This document shows positions 53,245-61,843 of a stretch of DNA of 64,000 nucleotides, piece by piece. Under the pieces are notes generated by a model, which made no database searches, had not been told where the DNA came from, and was given only the letters and a program-made list of their open reading frames with translations. The DNA lies in contig JAGQYI010000035.1 in the NCBI GenBank assembly GCA_020436165.1, positions 1 to 64,000 of the forward strand, written 5' to 3'. This DNA is from Cyclobacteriaceae bacterium. Its GTDB lineage: Bacteria > Bacteroidota > Bacteroidia > Cytophagales > Cyclobacteriaceae. The position numbers were made by a program, and so were the translations under genes. Every line of letters starts with the position of its first letter. The stretch's first letter is position 1.

Positions 53245-56200
53245 TTACTTAATCTCTCCCATCAATGTCTCCACTGCTTTTTTCAGCTGCTCGTCCTCTC
53301 CTTTGGCTTTGCTGTCAGGGGCATTGTCCAGCACAATGTCGGGTACGGCAGGGATATTCTCCATGCTCTTGCCGGTTGCCAGCACGTACCAGGCCCGGAA
53401 AGGCAATCGCACATACGAACCATCGATCAGGCCCTGCCCTCCTGTTGAGATAACTGCTCCAAACGTAGGCGTACCTACCAGCTTGCCTCTGTTCAATGTT
53501 TTGAATGCATGTGAGAATATCTCCGCGTTGGAATAGCTGTTCTCGTTACACATGGCAATAGCCGGTTTGGTCCAGGCGGCCAGTGGCAAGCGCTCACCAT
53601 AAGGGTAATATTGCCTGAATTCCTTGTTGTGTTTGGCCAGATCGTCTGTAGCGCCACGTGGTATGGTGTACGCATGCTGACGCACATCCAGCACCGCCAT
53701 CAGGTAGTCGGTTGTCCAGCCACCTCCGTTGTAACGCACGTCAATCACCAGCCCTTTCTTTCCTTGTCCCGAAGCGGTGAGCTCGCGCTCAAACTCTTCA
53801 AAGCTGGTCCAGTTCATTCCTTGTATGTGAATGTAGCCCAGTTGGCCATTGGAATACTTGTCCACAAGTGCCCTGCGGTCTTCCACCCATTCCTCGTACA
53901 AAAGATTGCGCAGGCTGTTGGTGGGTCGAATAACCACTTCACGGGTGCTACCCGAAGGGCTTTTCACTTCAAGGATAACTTTTTCGCCTGCTTTGTTCAC
54001 CAATGGGGCGTACATATTATCGGTCGCACTCACTTTATCACCATTAATAGACGTGATCATATCTCCCACAACAAGGTTGCTGTTTTCCCTATCGGCCGGG
54101 CCGTTGGGCACTACCCTGGTTATCTTAACTCCATCCTTTTGCGGAGCAATATCTACTCCCAAAAAGCCGGTTCGCTCATTTTGCGTTTCCTGCCTGTCAG
54201 AGCCGTACAAACCCATGTGGCTGGCATTCAGCTGGCCAAGCATAAGGTTGAACACATATTGAAAATCGGTTTCGGTAGAGGCTGAGATAGCCCAGTCCTT
54301 GTATTTTTTCTTTAGCAGATCAAAGTTTTGGCCATGGAAACCGGGATCGTAAAAACCGGCATCCAGGGTACGCCATGCCTCTTCAAAAATCTGCGTTCGC
54401 TCCAGGGTATGGTTCACATCCATTTTAGCCATAAACGGTCTTGCTTCGGGCTTACCCTTGTCTGCATCCACTACAGAAAGTTTTCCTCTTTTTACATAGT
54501 AAAGCGATTTGCCATCGGGAGACAACCGAACACCGGAGGGCTCCGTATTGCCAGATGTAAGCTCCTTGGGCTTGGTGCCGTCCCACTTGATCTTGTACAG
54601 ATCGCGGTCGGCCTTGTAAGAAGAACGACCAGGACGATTGGTTACATAGAAAAAGTACTCCCCATCATCTGAGATATTCACGTCCGATTCGTTGCCCGGA
54701 AGCGAAGTTACCTGAGATAGGCGCTGGTAAATTTTGTCAAAATCGATCTGCACATCGGGTACCTTTTTATCTTTATCCTTACCCTTTCCATTATCTTTTT
54801 TAGGCTCGTCCTGTTCGTCCCAATCCTGCTTGGTCTTTTCCCAGTCGCTTTTCTTCAGCCATACAAACCAAACGTCTGCATCGCCATTGTTGCGCTGCGA
54901 AAGGAAGCCAAGCTTAGACCCATCTTTGCTCCAGAAAGGATCGTAATCGTTTTTAGGATGCATGGTTACATTTACCGGAGGTTTGCTGTTGTCAGCGGCA
55001 TGAATGTACACCTCTTCGTTAAAATCCAGGTCATCCAGTGAGTAGGCCAGCCATTTGGAGTCAGGGCTCCACGATACACCCGAAGGAGTAGCCCAGCCAT
55101 CCAGCAAGGTTACAGCCTTGGATAGTTTGCCGTCCTTATCAATGGAACTTACCACCAGTTTACCCCTTCCTACACGATACGCCACCTTTTCTCCATCAGG
55201 AGAAACTACAGGATTGTGAATATCTTCTTTGTCAGAAAATATTTTTTTACGCTCAATTTTTAGCGTTTTGAAAATACTGGTCTCGCTGGGATCAGAAGAC
55301 CTTGCCATAAACAGATCGAATTTTCCATCCCTGTCCGAAGTAAACAAAACAGTGGAGTCATTTAACCATGCGCCATCCTCATCCCGATACGGGTTATCCG
55401 TTACCTGGTTCGTTCTCGATTTCTCTTTATCGTTTTCGGAAACGAATAGCTCGCCTCTTACTTCCAGTAAAATAAGCTTTCCGTTGGGTGAAACGGCATA
55501 ATCACTTAAATGATCGGAGTAGGTTTTGTGTTCAATGGGGTCGAATCGATAATCAGCTCCCAGGTCTACTTTTAACTCTTTGGGAGCGCCACCGCTCACA
55601 GGAAGTGTGTAGAGCTTGTTGAATTGCTCAAAAGCAATGACTCCTCCATTCACATCCATACTCATTACTCCGTAATCCTTGAACTGGGTAAGTGGCTGAG
55701 GTGCGCCTGTGGCTTTGCCATCCGCAGTTATTCCCACTTTAAAAAGGTTGTATTTACCCGGGCTGGCACTTATATACACCAACGTGTTATCATCGGCCCA
55801 TTTTGGGTTCATGTCAGGGCCATCGTAGGTGGTTATTTGGTTGTATTGGTCCGTCTTAGAATCCCATATCCAGATATCGCGGTTCGCGGAGCCATGATAA
55901 GCCTCGCGGGCTGTTCGGGCCCATCCTCTGGCAAAAGCCACCAATCTCCCGTTGGGAGAAGGAATGGGTTCAAAACCCAGGCTTGTAAATGCACGCACAG
56001 GCGTACCTCCATCAGCAGAAACGCTCATCAGTTCGGAGTCTCTTTCAATCTGCTTAAACGCTCGTGAAGACTCAAACAGCAGTCCGTAGGCATCTGACCA
56101 GGACGAAACATTATCGGAATTGGAATAATAGGTAATGCGCCTTGGCATGCTGCCATTCGCATCGATCACGAATATGTCGTTGTTGCCAAAACGATCGCTT

Positions 56201-56448
56201 GAAAAGGCTATCTGTTTGCCATCCGGGCTCCAAACCGGTGAGGCATCGTACGCCTGGTGTATGGTTAGCCTTCTGGCCGAACCGCCTGCCAAGGGCATCG
56301 TCCAGATATCGCCCTGGTACACAAAAGCAAGGGTTTTGCCATCGGGACTTACTGCGGGGTTTCGCAAAAAAGGCGTTTGCGCAAAAGCTGAGGTTACGAC
56401 AACTGAAACAAAAAATAGGTATCCTAAAAGTTTAAGTTTATGTAGCAT
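53245..56448 (-). CDS. Tricorn-type S41 peptidase with WD40-like propeller
   Basis: A 1067-residue exported protein with a signal peptide (MLHKLKLLGYLFF, ending SAFAQ). The N-terminal two thirds have many TolB/PD40-type repeats with SPDGK turns, for example NPAVSPDGKTLAFVYQGDIW, SPVWSPDGKQIAFSSD and VRLSPDGKSLYYVKRG. A PDZ domain (around LGVDIAPQKDGVKITRV) and an S41 domain follow: VIDVRYNGGG and the nucleophile S973 in NENSYSNAEIF. ATG 56448 is chosen over an in-frame start 18 codons upstream because it opens the signal peptide. It is probably a periplasmic oligopeptide-degrading protease. A strong terminator follows. Confidence 0.9.
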   Translation of the reverse strand: MLHKLKLLGYLFFVSVVVTSAFAQTPFLRNPAVSPDGKTLAFVYQGDIWTMPLAGGSARRLTIHQAYDASPVWSPDGKQIAFSSDRFGNNDIFVIDANGSMPRRITYYSNSDNVSSWSDAYGLLFESSRAFKQIERDSELMSVSADGGTPVRAFTSLGFEPIPSPNGRLVAFARGWARTAREAYHGSANRDIWIWDSKTDQYNQITTYDGPDMNPKWADDNTLVYISASPGKYNLFKVGITADGKATGAPQPLTQFKDYGVMSMDVNGGVIAFEQFNKLYTLPVSGGAPKELKVDLGADYRFDPIEHKTYSDHLSDYAVSPNGKLILLEVRGELFVSENDKEKSRTNQVTDNPYRDEDGAWLNDSTVLFTSDRDGKFDLFMARSSDPSETSIFKTLKIERKKIFSDKEDIHNPVVSPDGEKVAYRVGRGKLVVSSIDKDGKLSKAVTLLDGWATPSGVSWSPDSKWLAYSLDDLDFNEEVYIHAADNSKPPVNVTMHPKNDYDPFWSKDGSKLGFLSQRNNGDADVWFVWLKKSDWEKTKQDWDEQDEPKKDNGKGKDKDKKVPDVQIDFDKIYQRLSQVTSLPGNESDVNISDDGEYFFYVTNRPGRSSYKADRDLYKIKWDGTKPKELTSGNTEPSGVRLSPDGKSLYYVKRGKLSVVDADKGKPEARPFMAKMDVNHTLERTQIFEEAWRTLDAGFYDPGFHGQNFDLLKKKYKDWAISASTETDFQYVFNLMLGQLNASHMGLYGSDRQETQNERTGFLGVDIAPQKDGVKITRVVPNGPADRENSNLVVGDMITSINGDKVSATDNMYAPLVNKAGEKVILEVKSPSGSTREVVIRPTNSLRNLLYEEWVEDRRALVDKYSNGQLGYIHIQGMNWTSFEEFERELTASGQGKKGLVIDVRYNGGGWTTDYLMAVLDVRQHAYTIPRGATDDLAKHNKEFRQYYPYGERLPLAAWTKPAIAMCNENSYSNAEIFSHAFKTLNRGKLVGTPTFGAVISTGGQGLIDGSYVRLPFRAWYVLATGKSMENIPAVPDIVLDNAPDSKAKGEDEQLKKAVETLMGEIK

Positions 56449-56674
56449 GATGTCAGATATTGTTAGATAATTGAAAGATACCCAAAAGGCAGGATATTTC
56501 ACACCCTGTTGATGCAGGTGCTGGTATTATTATATGAGTGGTGATCCTGAATTATGACAATTCATTTTAGATAAGAGCATAAAAGACAAATGGTATGGAT
56601 AAGTCGTTGTTTTCTACCAATATAAATCGATAAATAGCCGAGCGATTGACTTTAAAAAGGTGTATTTTTAAAAG

Positions 56675-57139
56675 GTGAAACAACGAATTTATATAGATAC
56701 ATCAGTTTTTGGTGGATTCTTTGATAAGGAGTTCGCTGAGCATACTATTCCGCTTTTTGAAAGGATAAAGAACAACGAGTTTACTTTGCTTTACTCAAAA
56801 GTTACTGAGGATGAGCTCGAAAATGCACCAAAAAAAGTCAAAGAATTAGTGAGAGGCCTAAGTGCTGAAGACACAGAATTTCTAGAAATTACAGAGGAAT
56901 CTATTGACCTTGCAAATGAGTACATTGCAGAAAAGGTTGTTGGTCAAACAAGTTTGGCCGATTGCCTGCATATCGCTTTGGCTACTATCAATCTTGCAGA
57001 TTTTTTAGTAAGCTGGAATTTTAAGCACATCGTAAACATTCAAAGGATAAGAGGATACAATTCAATTAATATTAAAAACGGATATAGACAATTAGAAATT
57101 CGTTCGCCAAGAGAATTCGAAAACTATGAAGACAATTGA
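56675..57139 (+). CDS. PIN-domain ribonuclease, probable toxin
   Basis: A 154-residue PIN domain protein starting at GTG 56675. Acidic residues of the PIN active site are visible in IYIDTSVFGGFF (D8), SKVTEDELENAPKK (the glutamate) and TSLADCLHIALATINLADFLVSWNFKHI (the two aspartates). PIN toxins cut RNA and are held by a partner protein. It overlaps a 49-residue gene by 14 bases, which is the natural antitoxin candidate, although the toxin comes first here. AT-rich and isolated from core operons. Confidence 0.85.
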   Translation: MKQRIYIDTSVFGGFFDKEFAEHTIPLFERIKNNEFTLLYSKVTEDELENAPKKVKELVRGLSAEDTEFLEITEESIDLANEYIAEKVVGQTSLADCLHIALATINLADFLVSWNFKHIVNIQRIRGYNSINIKNGYRQLEIRSPREFENYEDN

Positions 57140-57275
57140 AAAAACTTTTGATGCTGTAAAGTATATGCGTCAGCAAAGAGACAAATTAAGCAAGAAGTTA
57201 TCCCAAATGACCAAAGAAGAAATTTTGGAATACTTTAAGCATAAGTCAAAAACAGAGGTAAAACCCAGTTCATAA
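57126..57275 (+). CDS. Small partner of the PIN-domain protein, antitoxin candidate
   Basis: A 49-residue, highly charged protein that starts MKTIEKTFDAVKYMRQQRDK and ends YFKHKSKTEVKPSS. The sequence reads as a single helix pair with no export signal. It overlaps the PIN gene by 14 bases in another frame, so it is probably translated with it. I recall similar short partners of PIN proteins from other bacteria, but a database search is needed to place it. Confidence 0.7.
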   Translation: MKTIEKTFDAVKYMRQQRDKLSKKLSQMTKEEILEYFKHKSKTEVKPSS

Positions 57276-57311
57276 TTTTGCCTATCAAACCTTTAGTGTG
57301 CTTAGGAACCC

Positions 57312-58187
57312 TTACTTTGATTTAACTCTAAAAGTAATAGTACCTGTAGCAGAAGGAGTTACTGTAGTTCCAGATAAAGGTGAAAATGTAATCTTACGTA
57401 CAGCTTCTTTATATTCGTTTACAACTATTGGATTAATAGTTGTTCCTGGTTCTGTAGTTACCGATTGTACTATACCCTTACCATCAATCACAACTCTTAA
57501 AACTATTGTTCCACTTTCATTTGATTTTTCATCTACTATTGGCTCACTATTCCATTTCCATCCACCCATATCTAAGGTTGTTCCCCCTCCTCCTCCGGCA
57601 TTGCCGTACAGCGCACGCGAGTCTACCGTACCATCTTTATCTCCCTGATCGCCCACAGCGCCCGTTTTATCTCCCTGGTTGGCATTTTGCGCTTCCTTGG
57701 CATCGCCATCTTTACCACCGGAACCCGTTTTATTATTGGGATACAATACAGGCGGTAATTTAGGTGCTTCCTCCTTCACTTCCTCCTCTTTTTTCTCAAC
57801 CGGTTCTTCAACCTTCTTTTCAGGTTTTTCTTCCACCACATCGGGCGATTCCTGCTCTGTGGTAATTGGCGTTGGCTGTTCTACGGGTGTATTCACCACC
57901 TTGGGCTGCTCAGTTACTTCCTCCTCTACCGGTTCGTCCTTTCCATCCGGCTGAGCTTCTTCCTGGCTTTCTGTTTGAGCAGGATTAGTATTGGGTTCGG
58001 GCTGTATATCTCCGCTTCCGGCCTCATCCAATCCAAAATTCAGTTCAATGCCGTATTCCGGCAGTGGCGGGTCCGGAGCTCGCCAGGCAACCATAAAAAG
58101 GAAAAGAAGCAAAATAGCTACATGAGAGCCGATAGATACAATCGCTCCTATTTGCTTATTCTTCTTTTCCTTTTGTGCTTCCGACAT
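57312..58187 (-). CDS. TonB-like energy transducer
   Basis: A 291-residue protein with a short cytoplasmic end, one membrane helix (about residues 13-36), a Glu/Pro/Lys-rich periplasmic spacer (about 55-165), a Gly-rich linker (NAGGGGGTTLDMGGW) and a C-terminal TonB-like domain. The tail has TIVLRVVIDGKGIVQSVTTEPG and ATGTITFRVK. It overlaps exbD by one base, completing an ExbB-ExbD-TonB set. It should pass proton-motive energy to outer-membrane transporters. It lacks the classic YP motif at the end of E. coli TonB, so the partner could be a different outer-membrane protein. Confidence 0.87.
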   Translation of the reverse strand: MSEAQKEKKNKQIGAIVSIGSHVAILLLFLFMVAWRAPDPPLPEYGIELNFGLDEAGSGDIQPEPNTNPAQTESQEEAQPDGKDEPVEEEVTEQPKVVNTPVEQPTPITTEQESPDVVEEKPEKKVEEPVEKKEEEVKEEAPKLPPVLYPNNKTGSGGKDGDAKEAQNANQGDKTGAVGDQGDKDGTVDSRALYGNAGGGGGTTLDMGGWKWNSEPIVDEKSNESGTIVLRVVIDGKGIVQSVTTEPGTTINPIVVNEYKEAVRKITFSPLSGTTVTPSATGTITFRVKSK

Positions 58188-58579
58188 TACTTTCCGGGTT
58201 TGGTTGCCAGCGAAACCTTCGCATTCAACGAAGCAGCTATTCCAGCTACCTTTACCAGGTATTCCGTAGGAACAGACTTGTCCACATGCAATGTTACAAT
58301 GGCATCGCTTCCACTTATCTCTCTTGCCAGTTCACGTTCCAGGTTCGATTCAGATACCCTCTTGTTATTTATAAAATACTTTAAATCCTTGGTAATGGTT
58401 ACAGAAGTTTTCTGTAGCACGATCTTAGACTTTTTTGCCGTGGGCAGGTTAACGGGTAAACCAGAAGGTGTGATAAAGGAACTGGTAAGCATAAAAAAGA
58501 TCAATAACAGGAAGATCACATCCGTCATAGACGACAAACTAAAGCTTGTATCTATTTTATGTTTCGATTCCAGTGCCAT
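58187..58579 (-). CDS. exbD: ExbD/TolR-family proton-channel subunit
   Basis: A 130-residue inner-membrane protein: cytoplasmic N-terminus (MALESKHKIDTSFSL), one helix SSMTDVIFLLLIFFMLTSSF with the proton-carrying aspartate, and a periplasmic ExbD domain. It directly follows ExbB, separated by no spare base, and overlaps the TonB-like gene. It is part of the same proton-driven motor. Confidence 0.93.
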   Translation of the reverse strand: MALESKHKIDTSFSLSSMTDVIFLLLIFFMLTSSFITPSGLPVNLPTAKKSKIVLQKTSVTITKDLKYFINNKRVSESNLERELAREISGSDAIVTLHVDKSVPTEYLVKVAGIAASLNAKVSLATKPGK

Positions 58580-59266
58580 TTATTTAGGTTCTTGTAGCAG
58601 GTCTATAAATTCAATGGAAGAGTACTCCATGGCATGCACTGCTTTTTGCAGGCGCGTAACCAGGTAATTATACCCCAGGTAGGCAATAATGCCTACTACC
58701 AGACCGGCAGCAGTAGTTACCATAGCTTCGTAAATACCTGCTGAAAGCAGCTTAGGGCTTACCGCACCTTCTTCCTGGGCAATGGAAATAAATGCCTGTA
58801 TCATACCGGTAACGGTACCTAAAAAACCGAGCATGGGCGCAGCTCCTGAAACAGTTGCCAGAAGAGGTAAATTGCGTTCCAGTTTGTACAATTCAATCTT
58901 ACCCACATTTTCCACAGAAACTTCTATGTTCTTTAATGGGTGCCCAATACGATTCAATCCTTTTTCGATCATTCGGGCCACAGGAGTATCCACTTCAGCA
59001 CAAGCAAGCTTAGCACCGTTTAAATCGCCATTGGCTACAAGTGTCTTTACCTTGTTCATGAACCCATCGGGTGTTTTAAGGGCTTGTTTTAAAGTGCGCA
59101 TGCGTTCTACAAACACATAAACCGCCAATAGCGACAAAAGCACTATCGGGATCATCATAATTCCGCCCTTAAACAAAAGGTCGATTACCTGAACCGACCC
59201 TGTTGCGTCAGATGCAGCGGCTAGTGTATCCGCTGCACCTGTTGTAGTTATTTGACCTAAAATCAT
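58580..59266 (-). CDS. exbB: ExbB/TolQ/MotA-family proton-channel subunit
   Basis: A 228-residue protein with three membrane helices and the long cytoplasmic loop of the ExbB/TolQ family. Conserved parts are FKGGIMMIPIVLLSLLAVYVFVERM, then PLLATVSGAAPMLGFLGTVTGMIQAF and YEAMVTTAAGLVVGIIAYLGYNY. It forms the stator-like channel with ExbD. A SPOR protein gene precedes it by one base in the same operon. Confidence 0.93.
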   Translation of the reverse strand: MILGQITTTGAADTLAAASDATGSVQVIDLLFKGGIMMIPIVLLSLLAVYVFVERMRTLKQALKTPDGFMNKVKTLVANGDLNGAKLACAEVDTPVARMIEKGLNRIGHPLKNIEVSVENVGKIELYKLERNLPLLATVSGAAPMLGFLGTVTGMIQAFISIAQEEGAVSPKLLSAGIYEAMVTTAAGLVVGIIAYLGYNYLVTRLQKAVHAMEYSSIEFIDLLQEPK

Positions 59267-59267
59267 C

Positions 59268-60074
59268 TCAATATTTCAATATCCAGTTTCCTTTTGGTTT
59301 AACACCTTCGGGCATGGCACCGGAAAGAGCTCTCTGAGCTTCTTCCATGGTATCGTAACCTCCAATGGCAACGCGCTGTAGTTTCTTTTTAGAATACGGA
59401 GGTATCAAGAAACTTGGAGTTCCGTTTTTGGCCAGCATATTACCATAGTCTTTTGCAAGATCGCCATCTACAAAGCTGTTTACCACAATGTAGTAACGAC
59501 CTGTACGTTCTGTTATTGTTTGTACACCGGCTTTTGCTTTGGCTTCTGCTTCGGCTGCCAAACGTGCAGCTTCTGCTGCCAAGGCAGCCAACTGCTGTTT
59601 TTTCAACGCTTCAGCTTCGGCTTCTGCGGCTTTTTGTTTATCAATCAGTTCCTGCTTCATTCTGGCTTCTTCGGCCAGTTTATCCTGCTTTGGTTTGTAA
59701 AAGCCGAAATACCATATACCTGCAGCAATCACAAGTATGATTAAAATACCAATCAGTATTTTGGGGCCATTCGAACTGGTTTCTTCCATTTGGTAGCGTA
59801 ACTGAGGCTCTTCCCTGCGTTCTTCAAATGAGCTTTCAGACTCTTCATCTGAAACATATCCCATTTCACTCTCCTCCATTTCCTCCTCAGTGTGTTCGTT
59901 TTCTTCCGAAGTTTCGGTTGTCCCTTCTTCCTCCTCCTGAGCCTCAGGCTCATTTTCATCATCATCTAATGCCTTGTAGTCCAGATCTGGCAAGCCAAAA
60001 CTATCATCTGCATCATTAGCATCATCTTGTCCCTTTGGGTTCAACTCATCATCCTTTGGATCCTTATCTTCCAT
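59268..60074 (-). CDS. SPOR-domain membrane protein
   Basis: A 268-residue bitopic protein. The first 100 residues are very acidic with no structure signal. One membrane helix follows (PKILIGILIILVIAAGIWYFGFY, about 103-125), then an Ala/Glu/Lys coiled coil (about 130-185) and a SPOR domain (about 190-268; RYYIVVNSFVDGDLAKDYGNMLAKNG ... LQRVAIGGYDTMEEAQRAL). SPOR domains bind denuded peptidoglycan, often at division sites. The gene sits between a barrel gene and exbB, so it may anchor the envelope complex to the wall. Confidence 0.9.
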   Translation of the reverse strand: MEDKDPKDDELNPKGQDDANDADDSFGLPDLDYKALDDDENEPEAQEEEEGTTETSEENEHTEEEMEESEMGYVSDEESESSFEERREEPQLRYQMEETSSNGPKILIGILIILVIAAGIWYFGFYKPKQDKLAEEARMKQELIDKQKAAEAEAEALKKQQLAALAAEAARLAAEAEAKAKAGVQTITERTGRYYIVVNSFVDGDLAKDYGNMLAKNGTPSFLIPPYSKKKLQRVAIGGYDTMEEAQRALSGAMPEGVKPKGNWILKY

Positions 60075-60169
60075 TGTTTTTTGGGTTAATGGTTACTTAT
60101 ATAAAAATAAAAGTAGCAAAACTATGTTGAATAGTAAAACACCTGAACCAAAGGAATTTGTATTCCTTA

Positions 60170-61843
60170 TTAAAAAGTAAACCTGATACCACCTAAAACC
60201 TGGAATCCTTTGGAGGGATACATGTAATAGTACTGGTATTGATTACCAATAATATTCTCCATTTTAACAAACAGAGAAACCATACTATTGATCTTGTATT
60301 CTGCCCCTAAATTCAAGTCGAAAATTGGATTGAGCGTAACGGTTGTAGTTGAAGAAACAGTTGCCTCACGAGCTTCCAAACCATCAACATATGTTAGCCC
60401 TAACGTAATCTTCAGTTTGTCTTCAAGGCTAAATTGAGCCTTTAGCCCACTTTCCACTTTTGGAAGATGCAAGGGTGTGGCATTGTTATCAAAACTGTAC
60501 AAATAATAATTACCAAAAAGCCGTAAGGATAAATTCTTGCTCGTGGAGAAATCCAAACGTGCTGAAAGTGTATGAATTAAATTGTTCCCGGTTCCGTAAA
60601 TTATATCAAAGGTTGACGGATTTGCCTCGTTGGCAAATTGCCCGATTTGCTTATACAAAGAAGCATCGTACCCCAGCTTATAGGTTAGCTTCGGAATCAG
60701 TCTTCCTTCTGCATTCATAAAAAAATCAATGGGTTTAACGTCATTATTTACAACCGTATTTACACTCAGATAAGGATTTTCTTCAAATCTCATTCGGGCA
60801 GAATACCACTTTACATCGCCTGTGAGACCAGCAGAGAATACATGGCCATTATCGGTTTTGTACCTGGCAACTACGTGCGGAGTAATGTAAAACTTGTTGT
60901 TAAAGGAATTAATTGAATCTTTTGTTCCGAATACACCAAGCCCCAACTCAAATTCCAGCGGTGACATGCTATAGGTAACAACCGGCTTGATCTTGTAGTA
61001 TAATCGATTGGTAGTCAATGAAAAGTATTCTTTTTCCTGCTTTGAGGTATGCAGTTCACCATCCACTTTAACCCCAAGATCATCGGACAAACGATAAGAG
61101 GAAGAAACTCCCACATAAAAATCGTTTTCTTTCCAGGTCTGATCTTTTGCACTGAAAGATTCCAGCCCGGTTTTCAAGCTGTAACTGAAATCTTCGTTTT
61201 TATCATTATCTGCAAGGCTTGCTCCCAAAGAAAAGTTCGAGAGCCGCTGACGTATATCAGATGCTTCAGGAATGGGAAGTGAAAAATCACTTTCATACCC
61301 ATACAAATGATAGGTATTCCATTGGCCACCTACATGCCCACCCACTGTAGCCTTGTTAAGAAATAACTTACCATCTACAAAGGCATCATTCAGGCTTAGC
61401 CCCGAGTTGTCTTTATCAACAGGGCCATTTTTGGAAGAAAAATGCCTGAAATGTGCAGCAAGAGCATATTCATCACTTCTTTTGGTGGCCACATCGGCTT
61501 GCAGATAAGGAGAAATATAGCTTCCGTAACCCACTTTAAAAGTGCCCCAATAGGTTTTTTGAAGAGGCTCTTCCTTCATGGTCCTGGGTCTTAGCTTTAC
61601 AGGTATTTTGGGGATTGTCAGTTTCAAATCTACAGGAACCGAAACCACAGCAGTAGTATCGCGTTGAGGCAGATCAACCGTAATAGCTTCAAAGCGCCTT
61701 GAAATAACCGGTAGTGTTATCTGCTTGTCCTTTTCGATCACCACTTCTTCGTCTTTAATCGCTCCTTTTGGGTTTTCCCAATCTGCCTGAGCCAATCCAA
61801 CTAACGGAAATGCCAACCCGATGAACAATACTAATTTATTCAT
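60170..61843 (-). CDS. Outer-membrane beta-barrel protein of an envelope operon
   Basis: A 557-residue protein with a signal peptide (MNKLVLFIGLAF, ending VGLAQ). After a short N-terminal part with PRTMKEEPLQKTYWGTFKVGYG come many amphipathic beta-strands up to a terminal FQVLGGIRFTF, the usual end of an outer-membrane barrel. It resembles TonB-dependent-receptor barrels but has no plug domain. It overlaps the TPR gene upstream by 8 bases and is followed by a SPOR protein and an ExbBD/TonB set, so it is likely the outer-membrane piece of that system. ATG 61843 opens the signal peptide; the frame extends 13 codons upstream. Confidence 0.85.
   Translation of the reverse strand: MNKLVLFIGLAFPLVGLAQADWENPKGAIKDEEVVIEKDKQITLPVISRRFEAITVDLPQRDTTAVVSVPVDLKLTIPKIPVKLRPRTMKEEPLQKTYWGTFKVGYGSYISPYLQADVATKRSDEYALAAHFRHFSSKNGPVDKDNSGLSLNDAFVDGKLFLNKATVGGHVGGQWNTYHLYGYESDFSLPIPEASDIRQRLSNFSLGASLADNDKNEDFSYSLKTGLESFSAKDQTWKENDFYVGVSSSYRLSDDLGVKVDGELHTSKQEKEYFSLTTNRLYYKIKPVVTYSMSPLEFELGLGVFGTKDSINSFNNKFYITPHVVARYKTDNGHVFSAGLTGDVKWYSARMRFEENPYLSVNTVVNNDVKPIDFFMNAEGRLIPKLTYKLGYDASLYKQIGQFANEANPSTFDIIYGTGNNLIHTLSARLDFSTSKNLSLRLFGNYYLYSFDNNATPLHLPKVESGLKAQFSLEDKLKITLGLTYVDGLEAREATVSSTTTVTLNPIFDLNLGAEYKINSMVSLFVKMENIIGNQYQYYYMYPSKGFQVLGGIRFTF

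Noticed and set aside
57975-58667. A 230-codon plus-strand frame opposite the TonB-like and exbD genes
   Set aside because: It is antisense to two clear genes and shows no domain.
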